Source: Roseburia sp. 1XD42-69
GTDB taxonomy: Bacteria; Bacillota; Clostridia; Lachnospirales; Lachnospiraceae
NCBI RefSeq assembly: GCF_003612565.1
Contig: NZ_RAZG01000012.1
Span: forward strand, 36,580-100,579
DNA: 64,000 nucleotides
Reading direction: 5' to 3'
Part shown: piece after piece, positions 45,851 to 55,031 of the stretch
Layout of the letters: each line of letters starts with the position of its first letter
Position numbering within the stretch: position 1 is the first letter of the stretch
Translations under genes and position numbers: made by a program
Notes under the pieces: model-generated
Told to the model about the DNA's origin: nothing
Databases searched by the model: none
The model's input: only the letters and a program-made list of their open reading frames with translations

Positions 45851-46778
45851 AGCTTATCTGTCCCTCTGCAAGGGATTTCACCTTCCGGTCATAAACCATA
45901 TCCTCCTGTGTTATCCTTCCACAAAGCAGCGGAGAATTCACATCATACATGCCGCAGTTTTTCCTAACGCTTTCCTGGCTGTAATTTGCATAACAATACC
46001 TGCATCCGTTTTTGCAGGTATTGTAGGCTCCGATTTCCACACTTTCTATGCATCCGCAGGCATTCCTTTGGTTTCTATCCTTCCCCGCCTTTATTTCATA
46101 CCCTGTGATTTCCTCAATCAGCCCTTTATCAATACAGCAGTTATGCCCAATTCCCCATGGGGATAAATCCATATTTTCAGCGCAGCTCCCCACCTTTATT
46201 CCCCTTTCTGCCGCTATCCTGCCGATTTCTCCGGAAACCTCCCCCAGCACATCTTTTTTCGGTTCATACCAGCCAATTTCCCGCAAGCTTCGCCTGTTCT
46301 TTGTATATTCATCCACAAAACTAATCACACACTGATTGGTGTATCCTTTCAGGGCGTCTGCAATCTGTTCAAATGCCCTCAAATGATATTCCGGCGTATA
46401 TGTTTTATTAAACAAAATCGGGTCATACCGCCAAATCACACGGTTTCTTCCAACCTGCTCTGACAATTTCTGAAATATGGGTATCATTTTCTCTTTTTTG
46501 TGGGGGACGTTACATTCCATGTCCCGCCCATATCCTGTGAGGGTAAACTGAAAATAGTATTTATATGCAGACAATTCCTCTAACCGCTCCATCATAGGTT
46601 TTGGATTCTTCGTCCAGAAAACAATACAGTCCACCACCTGGGGGGATAGATTTATCCTGCCCACCTGACAGGGATTCATGGGATTTCTCACATATACAAC
46701 CCCTTCTTTTATTCGGTTTAAAAACCAATCGGAATAGTAATTGGGAATATCCGTCCGGCGGCTTGCACTTAAAATCAT
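45840..46778 (-). CDS. DUF1848 protein with C-terminal CxxxCxxC cluster
   Basis: 312-residue protein of a family without a known reaction. The N-terminus has the family motif MILSASRRTDIPNYYSDWF, and VDCIVFWTKNPKPMMERL and GYGRDMECNVPHKKEKMI follow in a TIM-barrel-like pattern. Near the C-terminus, NTCKNGCRYCYANY gives a CxxxCxxC set like the 4Fe-4S site of radical-SAM enzymes, but placed at the wrong end of the chain. Other Cys (HNCCIDKGL, NACGCIES) add possible metal ligands. Start ATG 46778 has GGAGG five bases upstream; the longer frame has none. Confidence 0.88.
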   Translation of the reverse strand: MILSASRRTDIPNYYSDWFLNRIKEGVVYVRNPMNPCQVGRINLSPQVVDCIVFWTKNPKPMMERLEELSAYKYYFQFTLTGYGRDMECNVPHKKEKMIPIFQKLSEQVGRNRVIWRYDPILFNKTYTPEYHLRAFEQIADALKGYTNQCVISFVDEYTKNRRSLREIGWYEPKKDVLGEVSGEIGRIAAERGIKVGSCAENMDLSPWGIGHNCCIDKGLIEEITGYEIKAGKDRNQRNACGCIESVEIGAYNTCKNGCRYCYANYSQESVRKNCGMYDVNSPLLCGRITQEDMVYDRKVKSLAEGQISFTL

Positions 46779-46955
46779 TTTTGCCTCCTTAAAAATGTAC
46801 ATGATAGAACTATGTTTTTTACCATTATAGCCCTATCCATTTTAAATGCAACTTTTGAAAAACAAAAAAATAAAAAAAATTTGTAACAAATCAACCTGGA
46901 AAGGAACTAACAAATTATAAGATTACAGGTTATACTTGTAATATGAGGTGTTGAT

Positions 46956-47447
46956 ATGAATAAAGAAAAAATGGATGAAATATATCGGGAAAATGCTGCT
47001 ATGATATATAAATATCTCTGCGGATTAACGCAGGACAGCGAACTTGCCGAGGAACTGACCCAGGAAACTTTCTTTCAGGCAGTGAAAGGAATTGACAAAT
47101 TCAGGGGAGATTGTAAAATTTCCGTCTGGCTATGTGGAATTGCAAAAAAATTATGGTATAAGGAACTGGAAAAAAGAAGCAGGCATAAAATTGCCCCACT
47201 GGAAGATTGGGTGCCCTCCACAGAAAATGTTGAAAATAAAAGCCTTAACAATTTGGAAAAAGTAGAAGTTTTCCGCCTGATGCACAACCTTGACGATGTA
47301 ACAAGAGAGGTCATGTATTTGCGATTAGCAGGGGAACTGCAGTTTTCTGAAATTGCGGCTATTTTGGGAAAAACGGAAAACTGGGCCAGAGTAACTTATT
47401 ACCGGGGAAAACAGAAAATAATGAAAGGAATGAGAGAATGGAACTAA
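46956..47447 (+). CDS. ECF-type RNA polymerase sigma factor
   Basis: Alternative sigma factor of 163 residues. Region 2 is at about 8-75 (AEELTQETFFQAVKGIDKFR) and region 4 at about 110-160 (TREVMYLRLAGELQFSEIAA; KTENWARVTYYRGKQKI). The two are joined by a variable linker. There is no C-terminal extension. The start has GAGGTG upstream. It overlaps the anti-sigma gene by ten bases, so they are co-translated. The target promoter is unknown; autoregulation is usual but I could not identify a convincing ECF promoter upstream. Confidence 0.92.
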   Translation: MNKEKMDEIYRENAAMIYKYLCGLTQDSELAEELTQETFFQAVKGIDKFRGDCKISVWLCGIAKKLWYKELEKRSRHKIAPLEDWVPSTENVENKSLNNLEKVEVFRLMHNLDDVTREVMYLRLAGELQFSEIAAILGKTENWARVTYYRGKQKIMKGMREWN

Positions 47448-48205
47448 GGGAAAAAGAATTAGCTTGTGAAATTGTCAGAGATTTACTTCCTCTCTATGTG
47501 GATGGAATGGTAAGTGATGTTTCTAAAAAGAGCATTGATAACCATTTAGAACAATGTACAGAATGCAGTGAAATATATCAGGATATGACTTGCCATTTGG
47601 AAATGGAAACGCCGCCCACAGAGATTTCAGATGTAAAAAGATTTTTGAAAAAAACAAAGAAAATGTATTTCTTGTACGGTTTAGGAGGTCTTAGCTTTAT
47701 TGCTGTACTTGTCTGCCTGATTGTGGATTTGGCGGTAAACAAAGGAATTACATGGTCTTTGATTGTGGGAAGTTCCTGCTTATTTACAGACGCCTTACTA
47801 TATGCCCTTTTCACCTGCAAAAAAGATAAAATCTGTACCTCTATGGCAGTTATAAGTGTTGGGGCGTTTGTCCTGCTCTCCGTCATACAGATTACCAGAT
47901 ATTATCTTTTGGGTACAGGGACAGTCTGGCTTTTCCGTTATGGCCTGCCTATCCTGCTGTTATGGCTTCTTGTCCTCTGGCTTCCAGTGCTGGGGGGAAC
48001 ATTCCTGAAATGGAATATCTGGGACTGCACAGCATTGTTCCTATTCCTGGTAATCATAGGGAACTATGCCACAAAACTAATTACAGGGGATTATGTGTGG
48101 GAAGATGTATTCCATATGCAGGGATTTACAGGCAATGCCCTTGGGGAAGTAATTGGAATCATGATATTTGTAATGGTTGGGAGGGTCACAAAATGGAAAA
48201 AATAA
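47438..48205 (+). CDS. Zinc-finger (zf-HC2) membrane anti-sigma factor
   Basis: 255-residue membrane regulator expected to hold the adjacent sigma factor. The N-terminal cytoplasmic domain has the HxxxCxxC zinc motif NHLEQCTECSEIYQDM at about residues 30-45. The rest has about six TM helices (80-100, 103-120, 128-150, 157-185, 193-210 and 225-252). Release of the sigma factor probably follows an envelope signal. The gene is joined at its 3' end to an ABC ATPase pseudogene whose start codon lies inside it, so the original operon probably was sigma-anti-sigma-ABC exporter. Confidence 0.85.
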   Translation: MELREKELACEIVRDLLPLYVDGMVSDVSKKSIDNHLEQCTECSEIYQDMTCHLEMETPPTEISDVKRFLKKTKKMYFLYGLGGLSFIAVLVCLIVDLAVNKGITWSLIVGSSCLFTDALLYALFTCKKDKICTSMAVISVGAFVLLSVIQITRYYLLGTGTVWLFRYGLPILLLWLLVLWLPVLGGTFLKWNIWDCTALFLFLVIIGNYATKLITGDYVWEDVFHMQGFTGNALGEVIGIMIFVMVGRVTKWKK

Positions 48206-48550
48206 TACGTGTGAAAAATCTAAGAAAAGCATACAAAAAAGAAACTGCCGTTGAAAACGTGTGCTTTGAACTTACCCCTGGAGTATCATGGGACTATTGG
48301 GGACAAACGGATTAGCCCCCCAGGGACAGATGAACCTATACCGTCTGATTTGCGATGTGGCAAACAGTATCCTCCAGGGGAAAACGGAAGAAATTTTATC
48401 CGAACCCACAAATCTTGTAGACGCATACTGGGAGAAACCAAACATTGCCAAAGGCGTCCTCTTTGGTGTAAAGGAATCCGTCTTGTTTCACAAAAAGGAA
48501 ATCAGGTTACAATCAGACTGGAAAATATCAGTTTAGATGAAATAGTATGA
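48193..48550 (+). pseudogene. Decayed ABC transporter ATP-binding gene
   Basis: ATG 48193, overlapping the anti-sigma stop, opens a frame starting MEKIIRVKNLRKAYKKETAV and continuing to FELTPG, the normal start of an ABC ATPase. It then goes out of frame: the next family block, MGLLGTNG, the beginning of Walker A, is in another frame from 48288, and the remainder has lost Walker A, the signature and the Walker B region. A last fragment resembling ATPase C-termini (VTIRLENISLDEIV) is in a third frame near 48510-48550. At least two frameshifts and an internal deletion are therefore present. The cognate permease is missing. Confidence 0.8.
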
Positions 48551-48600
48551 TAATGTAAATTATTGTTGCTGACAGTTGACAAACATAAATCGTGCAGATT

Positions 48601-48640
48601 AAAAAACTCCCCCGGCGCACCTGCGCCGTGGGAGTTTTTA
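48601..48640. terminator. Bidirectional terminator between ABC pseudogene and gdhA
   Basis: Stem of 7 bp (48613-48619 with 48622-48628) extended by CTCCC/GGGAG and AAAA/TTTT after one mismatch, 2-nt loop; A-run on the left and T-run on the right. It should end both the sigma operon and gdhA. Confidence 0.88.
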
Positions 48641-48659
48641 TTCTGCCATTTCACTGTTT

Positions 48660-50015
<1,356 letters not shown>

Positions 50016-50043
50016 TCAAACACACATTTTACACGCCAGTATT

Positions 50044-50072
50044 ATTTTAGTATGAAAAGTTTCATTTGGCAA
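50044..50072 (-). promoter_or_regulatory. Promoter of gdhA with internal palindrome
   Basis: Minus-strand -35 TTGCCA (50067-50072), 17-bp spacer, -10 TAAAAT (50044-50049). The spacer contains the inverted repeat ATGAAA-AG-TTTCAT (50052-50065), a candidate operator placed for repression. Confidence 0.62.
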
Positions 50073-50099
50073 TATTTTTTTTACCCTGAAGAAAACTTT

Positions 50100-50357
50100 T
50101 TATGAAGAGCGTTCTATCAAAAGCAAAATCAAATAAACCACCAGTAAAAATAACCCTGCTCCGGCAAATACAAGCTGAAACGTCCTTAAATCCCCCAGAG
50201 TTCCCACCAGAAACACACTGGTGGGGCCGTCCTCAGCTCCTATTACAGTAAAAGACATGGAAGCTGTTTTCTTATGCTTTACATATTCTCCAACCAAAGA
50301 AATTCCCATACACAAAATTCCCAAACCGCCTATTATACCTGCCCACACTTTTCTCAT
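50100..50357 (-). CDS. Small membrane protein with an OadB-like motif
   Basis: 85-residue protein with two TM helices (about 4-24 and 60-80). Between them SFTVIGAEDGPTSVFLVG resembles the IIGGADGPT motif found at the start of the sodium-pumping decarboxylase beta subunit (OadB), a sequence also seen in small proteins of Firmicutes. It overlaps thiM by four bases (ATGA), so it is translated with the thi operon. Its function is unknown; a link with a sodium-coupled pump or with thiamine precursor uptake is only suggested by motif and position. Confidence 0.65.
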   Translation of the reverse strand: MRKVWAGIIGGLGILCMGISLVGEYVKHKKTASMSFTVIGAEDGPTSVFLVGTLGDLRTFQLVFAGAGLFLLVVYLILLLIERSS

Positions 50358-51181
50358 TCAAACATCTCCCCTTTTCCGTATTTTAATATCTCTTCCCCTG
50401 TCAAAAGAAAAAGAGCGTCTATCATAAAATTTTTAAAACTCATAGTTCCCAAATGGTTTTTTTCACATTTTTCCTGGGCCCTCTCCCCGGCAATTCCCAT
50501 GACAATAGGCACCGCCGCCCCGGCAAGAACAGATTTTTCCACTGACAAAAACCCTCCCAAAAGAGCTGTGGACATACAGCCGGAGCCTGTAATTTTTGAC
50601 ATCCAGGGACTTCCGTTATTTACATATATCAAAGCCTTTCCGTCTGTAATAATATCCCTTTTACCGGAAATCACACAGATGCAGTTTTTTTCTTTTGCAA
50701 ATGCCTTTGCCTGCTCCGTAAGCCCCCCGGTATCTTCTCCGTCCGCTTCCCTTGCATCCACCCCCACAACTGTTTTTTCATTGCGAAACAGTGCCAGCAT
50801 CTCCGAGGCATTCCCCCTTATAAGGGTCACGGGAACCTGCTCCATAAGTTCCCTTATTTTCTCCCGGCGGAATGTGGCCCCACCGGCCCCCACCGGGTCT
50901 AAAATAATGGGATGGGAAAGACGCGCCGCCTCCTTTGCCGCAAGAAACATGGCATCATAATCTTCCGTGGCCCCAAAATTGCACACCAGCGCATGGCAGC
51001 CCGCTGTAATCTCCGCCGCCTCCAAAGGGTGATGTGCCATGGTGGGCCTTGCCCCTGCCGCCAGCAGAATATTGGCGCAGTCATTTACCGTCACCGCATT
51101 TGTAATACAGTGAATTAAGGGCTTTTTCCTTCTGACAGTTTCCAAAAGTTCCCCTGCTTTTTTTAAACACATTTCTTTCAT
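50354..51181 (-). CDS. thiM: Hydroxyethylthiazole kinase
   Basis: Phosphorylates 4-methyl-5-hydroxyethylthiazole for thiamine salvage. The 275-residue ribokinase-like protein has PLIHCITNAVTVNDCANILL at the start, the substrate motif GARPTMAHHP, DPVGAGGATFRR, and GSGCMSTALLGGFL with the anion-hole Cys. Start ATG 51181 has AGAGG seven bases upstream; the longer frame would overlap thiW. It is preceded by thiW and thiD. thiE is not in the window. Confidence 0.95.
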   Translation of the reverse strand: MKEMCLKKAGELLETVRRKKPLIHCITNAVTVNDCANILLAAGARPTMAHHPLEAAEITAGCHALVCNFGATEDYDAMFLAAKEAARLSHPIILDPVGAGGATFRREKIRELMEQVPVTLIRGNASEMLALFRNEKTVVGVDAREADGEDTGGLTEQAKAFAKEKNCICVISGKRDIITDGKALIYVNNGSPWMSKITGSGCMSTALLGGFLSVEKSVLAGAAVPIVMGIAGERAQEKCEKNHLGTMSFKNFMIDALFLLTGEEILKYGKGEMFE

Positions 51182-51191
51182 CCTGATTCCT

Positions 51192-51698
51192 CTATGTAAC
51201 CTCTTGTAAAAGTCTGTCAATAACACCGCTTTTTTTCATAGCTCCCACTAAGACCACTGCAAGCAGGGTTCCCCCGCAGGTACTGATAAAAAAGGGCACC
51301 ACAAAAGTAAAAATTGCCGCCTGGCCATTTCCCAGAACAATCTTTGCTATTGGGTAAGCAAGAATGCCTCCCACCAGGGCAGTGCCGAAAACCTCCCCCC
51401 CATAGGCATAGGGCAGCTTCTTTCCCCCACGGTATAACACGCCGGCCAGAAACGCCCCGCACATACTGCCGGGAAAAGCCAAAAGAGTCCCAAGGCCCAG
51501 CATGTTTCTAATAAGGCTTGAGAGAAAAGCCGCCGCCAGGGCATACCCCGGCCCCAAAAACACGGCTCCCATAATGTTCATTAAGTGCTGTGCCGGGGCA
51601 CATTTAGAACCAAACACCGGAAAAGAAAACAAAGAGCCGATAACGGATATTGCAATAAATATTCCTGTGAGACTTATCTTTTTTATATTTGCACTCAT
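51192..51698 (-). CDS. thiW: Thiazole precursor transporter ThiW (ECF S component)
   Basis: Substrate-binding membrane subunit of an energy-coupling-factor transporter, 168 residues and about six TM helices. Motifs PVFGSKCAPAQHLMNIMGAV and LLAFPGSMCGAFLAG are typical of ThiW. It is expected to use a shared EcfAA'T module encoded elsewhere. It lies five bases after thiD and ten bases before thiM, consistent with import of hydroxyethylthiazole for ThiM. Confidence 0.93.
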   Translation of the reverse strand: MSANIKKISLTGIFIAISVIGSLFSFPVFGSKCAPAQHLMNIMGAVFLGPGYALAAAFLSSLIRNMLGLGTLLAFPGSMCGAFLAGVLYRGGKKLPYAYGGEVFGTALVGGILAYPIAKIVLGNGQAAIFTFVVPFFISTCGGTLLAVVLVGAMKKSGVIDRLLQEVT

Positions 51699-51703
51699 AA
51701 CCT

Positions 51704-52492
51704 CTATCCTCTGCTTAACATATAATTGTGCTCTAGCGGCCCGGCCCCTTTCCCCAGGTCAAGGCCTGCCTGCAATGCCCCTGTGAGATACTCCTTAGCA
51801 TGTCCCACCGCATCCTCCAATGCTTCTCCTTTTGCAAGGTTGCTGGCAATGGCGGAGGATAAGGTACATCCTGTCCCATGGGTATTACTATTATCAATGC
51901 GCTCCCCCTTAAACCATACTGCCTTTCCCTCTGCAAAAAGGAAGTCATTGGCTGTGCTGGTTTCATGCCCGCCTTTTACCAAAACGGCTCCCCCGTAGTT
52001 CTCCGCTATCTTTGCCGCAGCCTTTTCCATATCCGTTGGCCCTTCAATATCCATACCGCTTAAGACTTCCGCCTCAGGTATATTGGGGGTAATCACATCC
52101 GCTCTTGGCATAAGCTCTTTCATAAGGGCTTCTGCCGCCTCATCTTTTAACAGCTTAAATCCGCTGGTGGACACCATCACCGGATCTAACACCACATTCT
52201 TTGCCTTGTACTCTTTTAATTTTTCCCCTATGGTGTGAATCAGCCCTGCATGGGAAACCATCCCGATTTTTACCGCATCGGGATAAATATCCGTAAAAAT
52301 GCAGTCCAGCTGGCTGGCTAAAAATTCCTCCGTGGAATCCAAAATTCCATAGACGCCGGTAGTATTTTGTGCCGTCAGGGCAGTGATGGCGCTCATGGCG
52401 TAAAGCCCGTGCATGGTAATGGTTTTAATATCCGCCTGAATCCCTGCGCCGCCGCTGCTGTCGCTCCCTGCAATGGTAAGAACTGTTTTCAT
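51704..52492 (-). CDS. thiD: Hydroxymethylpyrimidine (phosphate) kinase
   Basis: Makes HMP-pyrophosphate for thiamine synthesis; 262 residues. The start MKTVLTIAGSDSSGGAGIQA and the metal/ATP region NTHGTGCTLSSAIASNLAKG are diagnostic, as is VLDPVMVSTSGFKLL. GGAGG precedes the ATG. It is the first gene of thiD-thiW-thiM-small protein. No TPP riboswitch core is found upstream; instead there is a promoter at 52567-52595 and a hairpin leader. Confidence 0.95.
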   Translation of the reverse strand: MKTVLTIAGSDSSGGAGIQADIKTITMHGLYAMSAITALTAQNTTGVYGILDSTEEFLASQLDCIFTDIYPDAVKIGMVSHAGLIHTIGEKLKEYKAKNVVLDPVMVSTSGFKLLKDEAAEALMKELMPRADVITPNIPEAEVLSGMDIEGPTDMEKAAAKIAENYGGAVLVKGGHETSTANDFLFAEGKAVWFKGERIDNSNTHGTGCTLSSAIASNLAKGEALEDAVGHAKEYLTGALQAGLDLGKGAGPLEHNYMLSRG

Positions 52493-52513
52493 AAAATCCT
52501 CCTAACATGATTT

Positions 52514-52548
52514 ACGGGCAGGTCTGTCCCATGACATGCCCTGCCCGT
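52514..52548 (-). promoter_or_regulatory. Structured leader hairpin of the thi operon
   Basis: 9-bp outer stem (52514-52522 with 52540-52548), an internal loop, and a 4-bp inner stem TGTC/GACA. No U-tract follows, so it is not a simple terminator. It occupies most of the predicted 5' leader and ends about 16 nt before the RBS. Lack of the CTGAGA core rules out a TPP aptamer. Confidence 0.55.
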
Positions 52549-52566
52549 TCATAAAACCTGTGTTTT

Positions 52567-52595
52567 ATTATAAGCTTTTCCAATATGATATACAA
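52567..52595 (-). promoter_or_regulatory. Promoter of the thiD operon
   Basis: Minus-strand -35 TTGTAT (52590-52595), 17-bp spacer, -10 TATAAT (52567-52572), giving a leader of roughly 65 nt before thiD. Confidence 0.65.
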
Positions 52596-52603
52596 TACCT
52601 GTT

Positions 52604-53569
52604 TTAGAGATTCATAGCTTCACCAAGAAAGTGATAGGTATCTTCCCTGTAGTCCCTTTCCAAATCGTTGGTGATAACGGCATTGCCTTCATAACCCGTA
52701 AGGTCATTTAACACCGTACCCTCATTTATCTCCTGATATTTATTTCCGTTCCATTTAAGCAGAACATAACCGCTGTTGGTTCCGGTTCCATTTGTATTCC
52801 CGTTATTGGTCCCCGCTGCGGTATTTGTACCCTTGGCATTTCCATTATTTGTTCCCGCCGTGGTGTTTGCATCACCGGTAGTTCCATTATCCGTTCCTGC
52901 AGCAGTACTTGTATCTTTGGTTGTGCCATTATCTGTCCCCGCTGTGGTATTTGTACCGTTTTCATTTTCCGTCCCCGCCGCTCCGGGAGCCGTGTCATTG
53001 TTAATTCCGATATTGTTGCACAAAATCAAATCCCGGTAACCATCCGTCATATGGTTGCTGATATATACCGGAGCGCTGACACCCTGAAACTCCTGACGGA
53101 TGGCATCTGTGGAGAGATTATCCCCGGAGGCGTCAATCCACAATAAACGGTTGCCTCCCTGGTCATTTAAACTCTCCCCCATTACCATGGCAAGAATTTC
53201 ATTTTTGCTGTCTCCGTTTAAATCCACATAATTGTAATAGTAGCGGATGCTTTTATAATTTTCCTCTCCGATATTCAGGTGTTTCGCAATCAGTTTTTCC
53301 AAATCACCATGGGCGTCCGTTTCCCCCTCAGCCCCCTCAAAGCCTTCCGGGAGCTCTAAGGCGTTGCCCAGCTGGAGCTGGTTAAAATCATTTTCCGTCC
53401 CTGTCTCCGTATTCTCCATCACAGACTCCGTTCCCACATTTCCCGCGCCCTTGTTTTCCGTATTATCCACAATTCCCGTATTATTTTTATTATCGTTTCC
53501 TCTGCCGCAGCCCATCGCCGATATGGCAACCGCCATAGTTAAAAATAATGTAATTGCTTTTTTTTTCAT
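52604..53569 (-). CDS. Lipoprotein with Thr/Asn/Gly tandem repeats
   Basis: Unrecognised exported lipoprotein of 321 residues. Signal peptide with lipobox SAMGC (Cys21). An Asn/Thr/Glu-rich stretch follows; residues about 85-190 form a folded part with an EF-hand-like DLNGDSKNEILAM and RLLWIDASGD, as in secreted proteins that report on a numeric state. Residues 198-267 are four and a half copies of a 14-residue repeat around AAGTDNGTT, low in hydrophobics and probably disordered. A short folded end resumes at GYVLLKWNGNKYQE. Operon with thiD is unlikely because of the promoter between them. Confidence 0.75.
   Translation of the reverse strand: MKKKAITLFLTMAVAISAMGCGRGNDNKNNTGIVDNTENKGAGNVGTESVMENTETGTENDFNQLQLGNALELPEGFEGAEGETDAHGDLEKLIAKHLNIGEENYKSIRYYYNYVDLNGDSKNEILAMVMGESLNDQGGNRLLWIDASGDNLSTDAIRQEFQGVSAPVYISNHMTDGYRDLILCNNIGINNDTAPGAAGTENENGTNTTAGTDNGTTKDTSTAAGTDNGTTGDANTTAGTNNGNAKGTNTAAGTNNGNTNGTGTNSGYVLLKWNGNKYQEINEGTVLNDLTGYEGNAVITNDLERDYREDTYHFLGEAMNL
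52769..52978 (-). repeat. 42-bp coding tandem repeat in the lipoprotein
   Basis: About 4.5 copies of a 42-bp unit encoding 14 residues each (AGTDNGTT core at residues 210, 224, 238 and 252). Copy number may vary between strains by slippage. Confidence 0.75.
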
Positions 53570-53684
53570 ATAAAAATCTCCTTGTTATACATAAAGTTTT
53601 TGTATCTCCTTAACAGTTTTTCCAGAAATAATCCAAAGTATGCTTAAATTTTGCTTTTTGGGAAAAATATTCAACGAATATTTC

Positions 53685-53713
53685 TTGCATCGAACGTATT
53701 TTTGGATTATACT
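53685..53713 (+). promoter_or_regulatory. Promoter of the DUF4317 gene
   Basis: -35 TTGCAT (53685-53690), 17-bp spacer, -10 TATACT (53708-53713), about 32 nt before the ATG at 53745. Confidence 0.65.
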
Positions 53714-53744
53714 GTTTGTTACTACAAAGATTGAGGTAATGCTT

Positions 53745-55004
53745 ATGGATAAAAAAGATGTTTTGGAACTGAAACGCAGGCTGAAAAAAGACGACTGCAC
53801 CTTTACCCGAATGTGCGGGTGCTATGTGGACAGCAACAGAAACAAAGTGGTAGCCTTTGGGCAGACTTTTTTAAACCTGGAAGACGAAGAATTTTATAAA
53901 TACCTGGAAATTGCCAAAAAGACGCTTTCCGGCACACTGGGAAACAATCTTTTAGAATTTGAGTTTCCAGGGGAAGAGGAGAGTCCCGGGGGAAGGCAGC
54001 AGTTTTTAATGGCCTTAAAGAGCACCGCATTAAAAAACGACGAACTCTTAGACCGTCTTTACGACCTTGTAATCGACAACTACGACTACGCAGGAAACTA
54101 CCTTATCCTGGTATTCCACGACGCCTACGACGTAATGACAAAAACTACGGACAATGGAAAACTGGACGAGTCCGAAGAAGTGTATGAATACCTGCTCTGC
54201 GCCGTTTGCCCGGTAGTTTTAAGCAAACCCGGCCTGGGATACCGGGAGGATGAAAACCGTATCGGCCCAAGAATCAGGGACTGGATTGTAAGCCTGCCGG
54301 AGACAGGTTTTCTCTTTCCCGCCTTCACCGAGAGAAGCACTGATATCCATTCGGTTTTATGCTATCACAAAAATCCCAAAGAGCCCCACAGTGAATTTGT
54401 GGAAGGCGTGTTCGGCTGTACCTCCAAACGGACTGCCGCTGAGAAAAAGCAGGCCTTTGAAGCCATTGTAAAAAATGCCTTTGGGGGAGATGAAGATGCT
54501 TCCTTAGAAGGGTTTTACGATATTCAGGAAGGCTTAAAAACTATGTCGGAAAACCAGGGGGAAGAGGAGGAGGGACCTGTATTTCTCACCCCGGAAACTA
54601 TAGGGGAGATTATGGGGGAGAGCAGCATCCCAAAAGAAGCCGCCGCTGTCATCGAAGAATCTTTTACAAGAGAATTTCAGGATGAAATACCGGAACTTCA
54701 TCAAATTTTAGACGAAAAAGCCGCCGAGACAGGAAGCAGGCAGAAAGCGGAAAAAGAACTGCGGCAAAAAGTCCAGGTTTTGGAACAGGAATTGGAGGAC
54801 ACTAAAGTTTTAACCCCCATCGACACAGGAGAAGAAGAGGAAGCCCCCACCGGCGGGGTAAAAACCTATGATGTTATCCTACGGGTAAAACCGGAAAAAG
54901 CCTCCCAGATAAAATCCCAGCTCATTGACGGCAAAAAGTGTTTGGTTATCCCTCTGGAAGAAAACGAACACGCCGCCATCAACGGCATCAACACCACAGT
55001 TTGA
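53745..55004 (+). CDS. DUF4317 family protein
   Basis: Cytoplasmic protein of 419 residues in a family common in Lachnospiraceae and without assigned function. The N-terminus MDKKDVLELKRRLKKDDCTF, the Cys pair RMCGCYVDSNRNKVVAFGQ, and the block YLLCAVCPVVLSKPGLGY are conserved marks. Residues about 310-390 are acidic and predicted helical, and the end (VKTYDVILRVKPEKASQIKS) is a small folded unit. Start ATG 53745 has GAGGT seven bases upstream; the frame from 53640 runs over the promoter. An 8-bp hairpin without a U-tract (54995-55021) lies at the stop codon. Confidence 0.85.
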   Translation: MDKKDVLELKRRLKKDDCTFTRMCGCYVDSNRNKVVAFGQTFLNLEDEEFYKYLEIAKKTLSGTLGNNLLEFEFPGEEESPGGRQQFLMALKSTALKNDELLDRLYDLVIDNYDYAGNYLILVFHDAYDVMTKTTDNGKLDESEEVYEYLLCAVCPVVLSKPGLGYREDENRIGPRIRDWIVSLPETGFLFPAFTERSTDIHSVLCYHKNPKEPHSEFVEGVFGCTSKRTAAEKKQAFEAIVKNAFGGDEDASLEGFYDIQEGLKTMSENQGEEEEGPVFLTPETIGEIMGESSIPKEAAAVIEESFTREFQDEIPELHQILDEKAAETGSRQKAEKELRQKVQVLEQELEDTKVLTPIDTGEEEEAPTGGVKTYDVILRVKPEKASQIKSQLIDGKKCLVIPLEENEHAAINGINTTV

Positions 55005-55031
55005 CGGAACGAAAAACTGTGCACATATTGG

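Noticed and set aside
50274..50960. Plus-strand open frame of 228 codons
   Set aside because: Antisense shadow of thiM and the small membrane protein gene.
52493..52603. TPP riboswitch before thiD
   Set aside because: No CTGAGA or ACCTGA core is present; only a simple two-helix hairpin.
54995..55021. Terminator at the end of the DUF4317 gene
   Set aside because: An 8-bp hairpin is present, but no U-tract follows on either strand.
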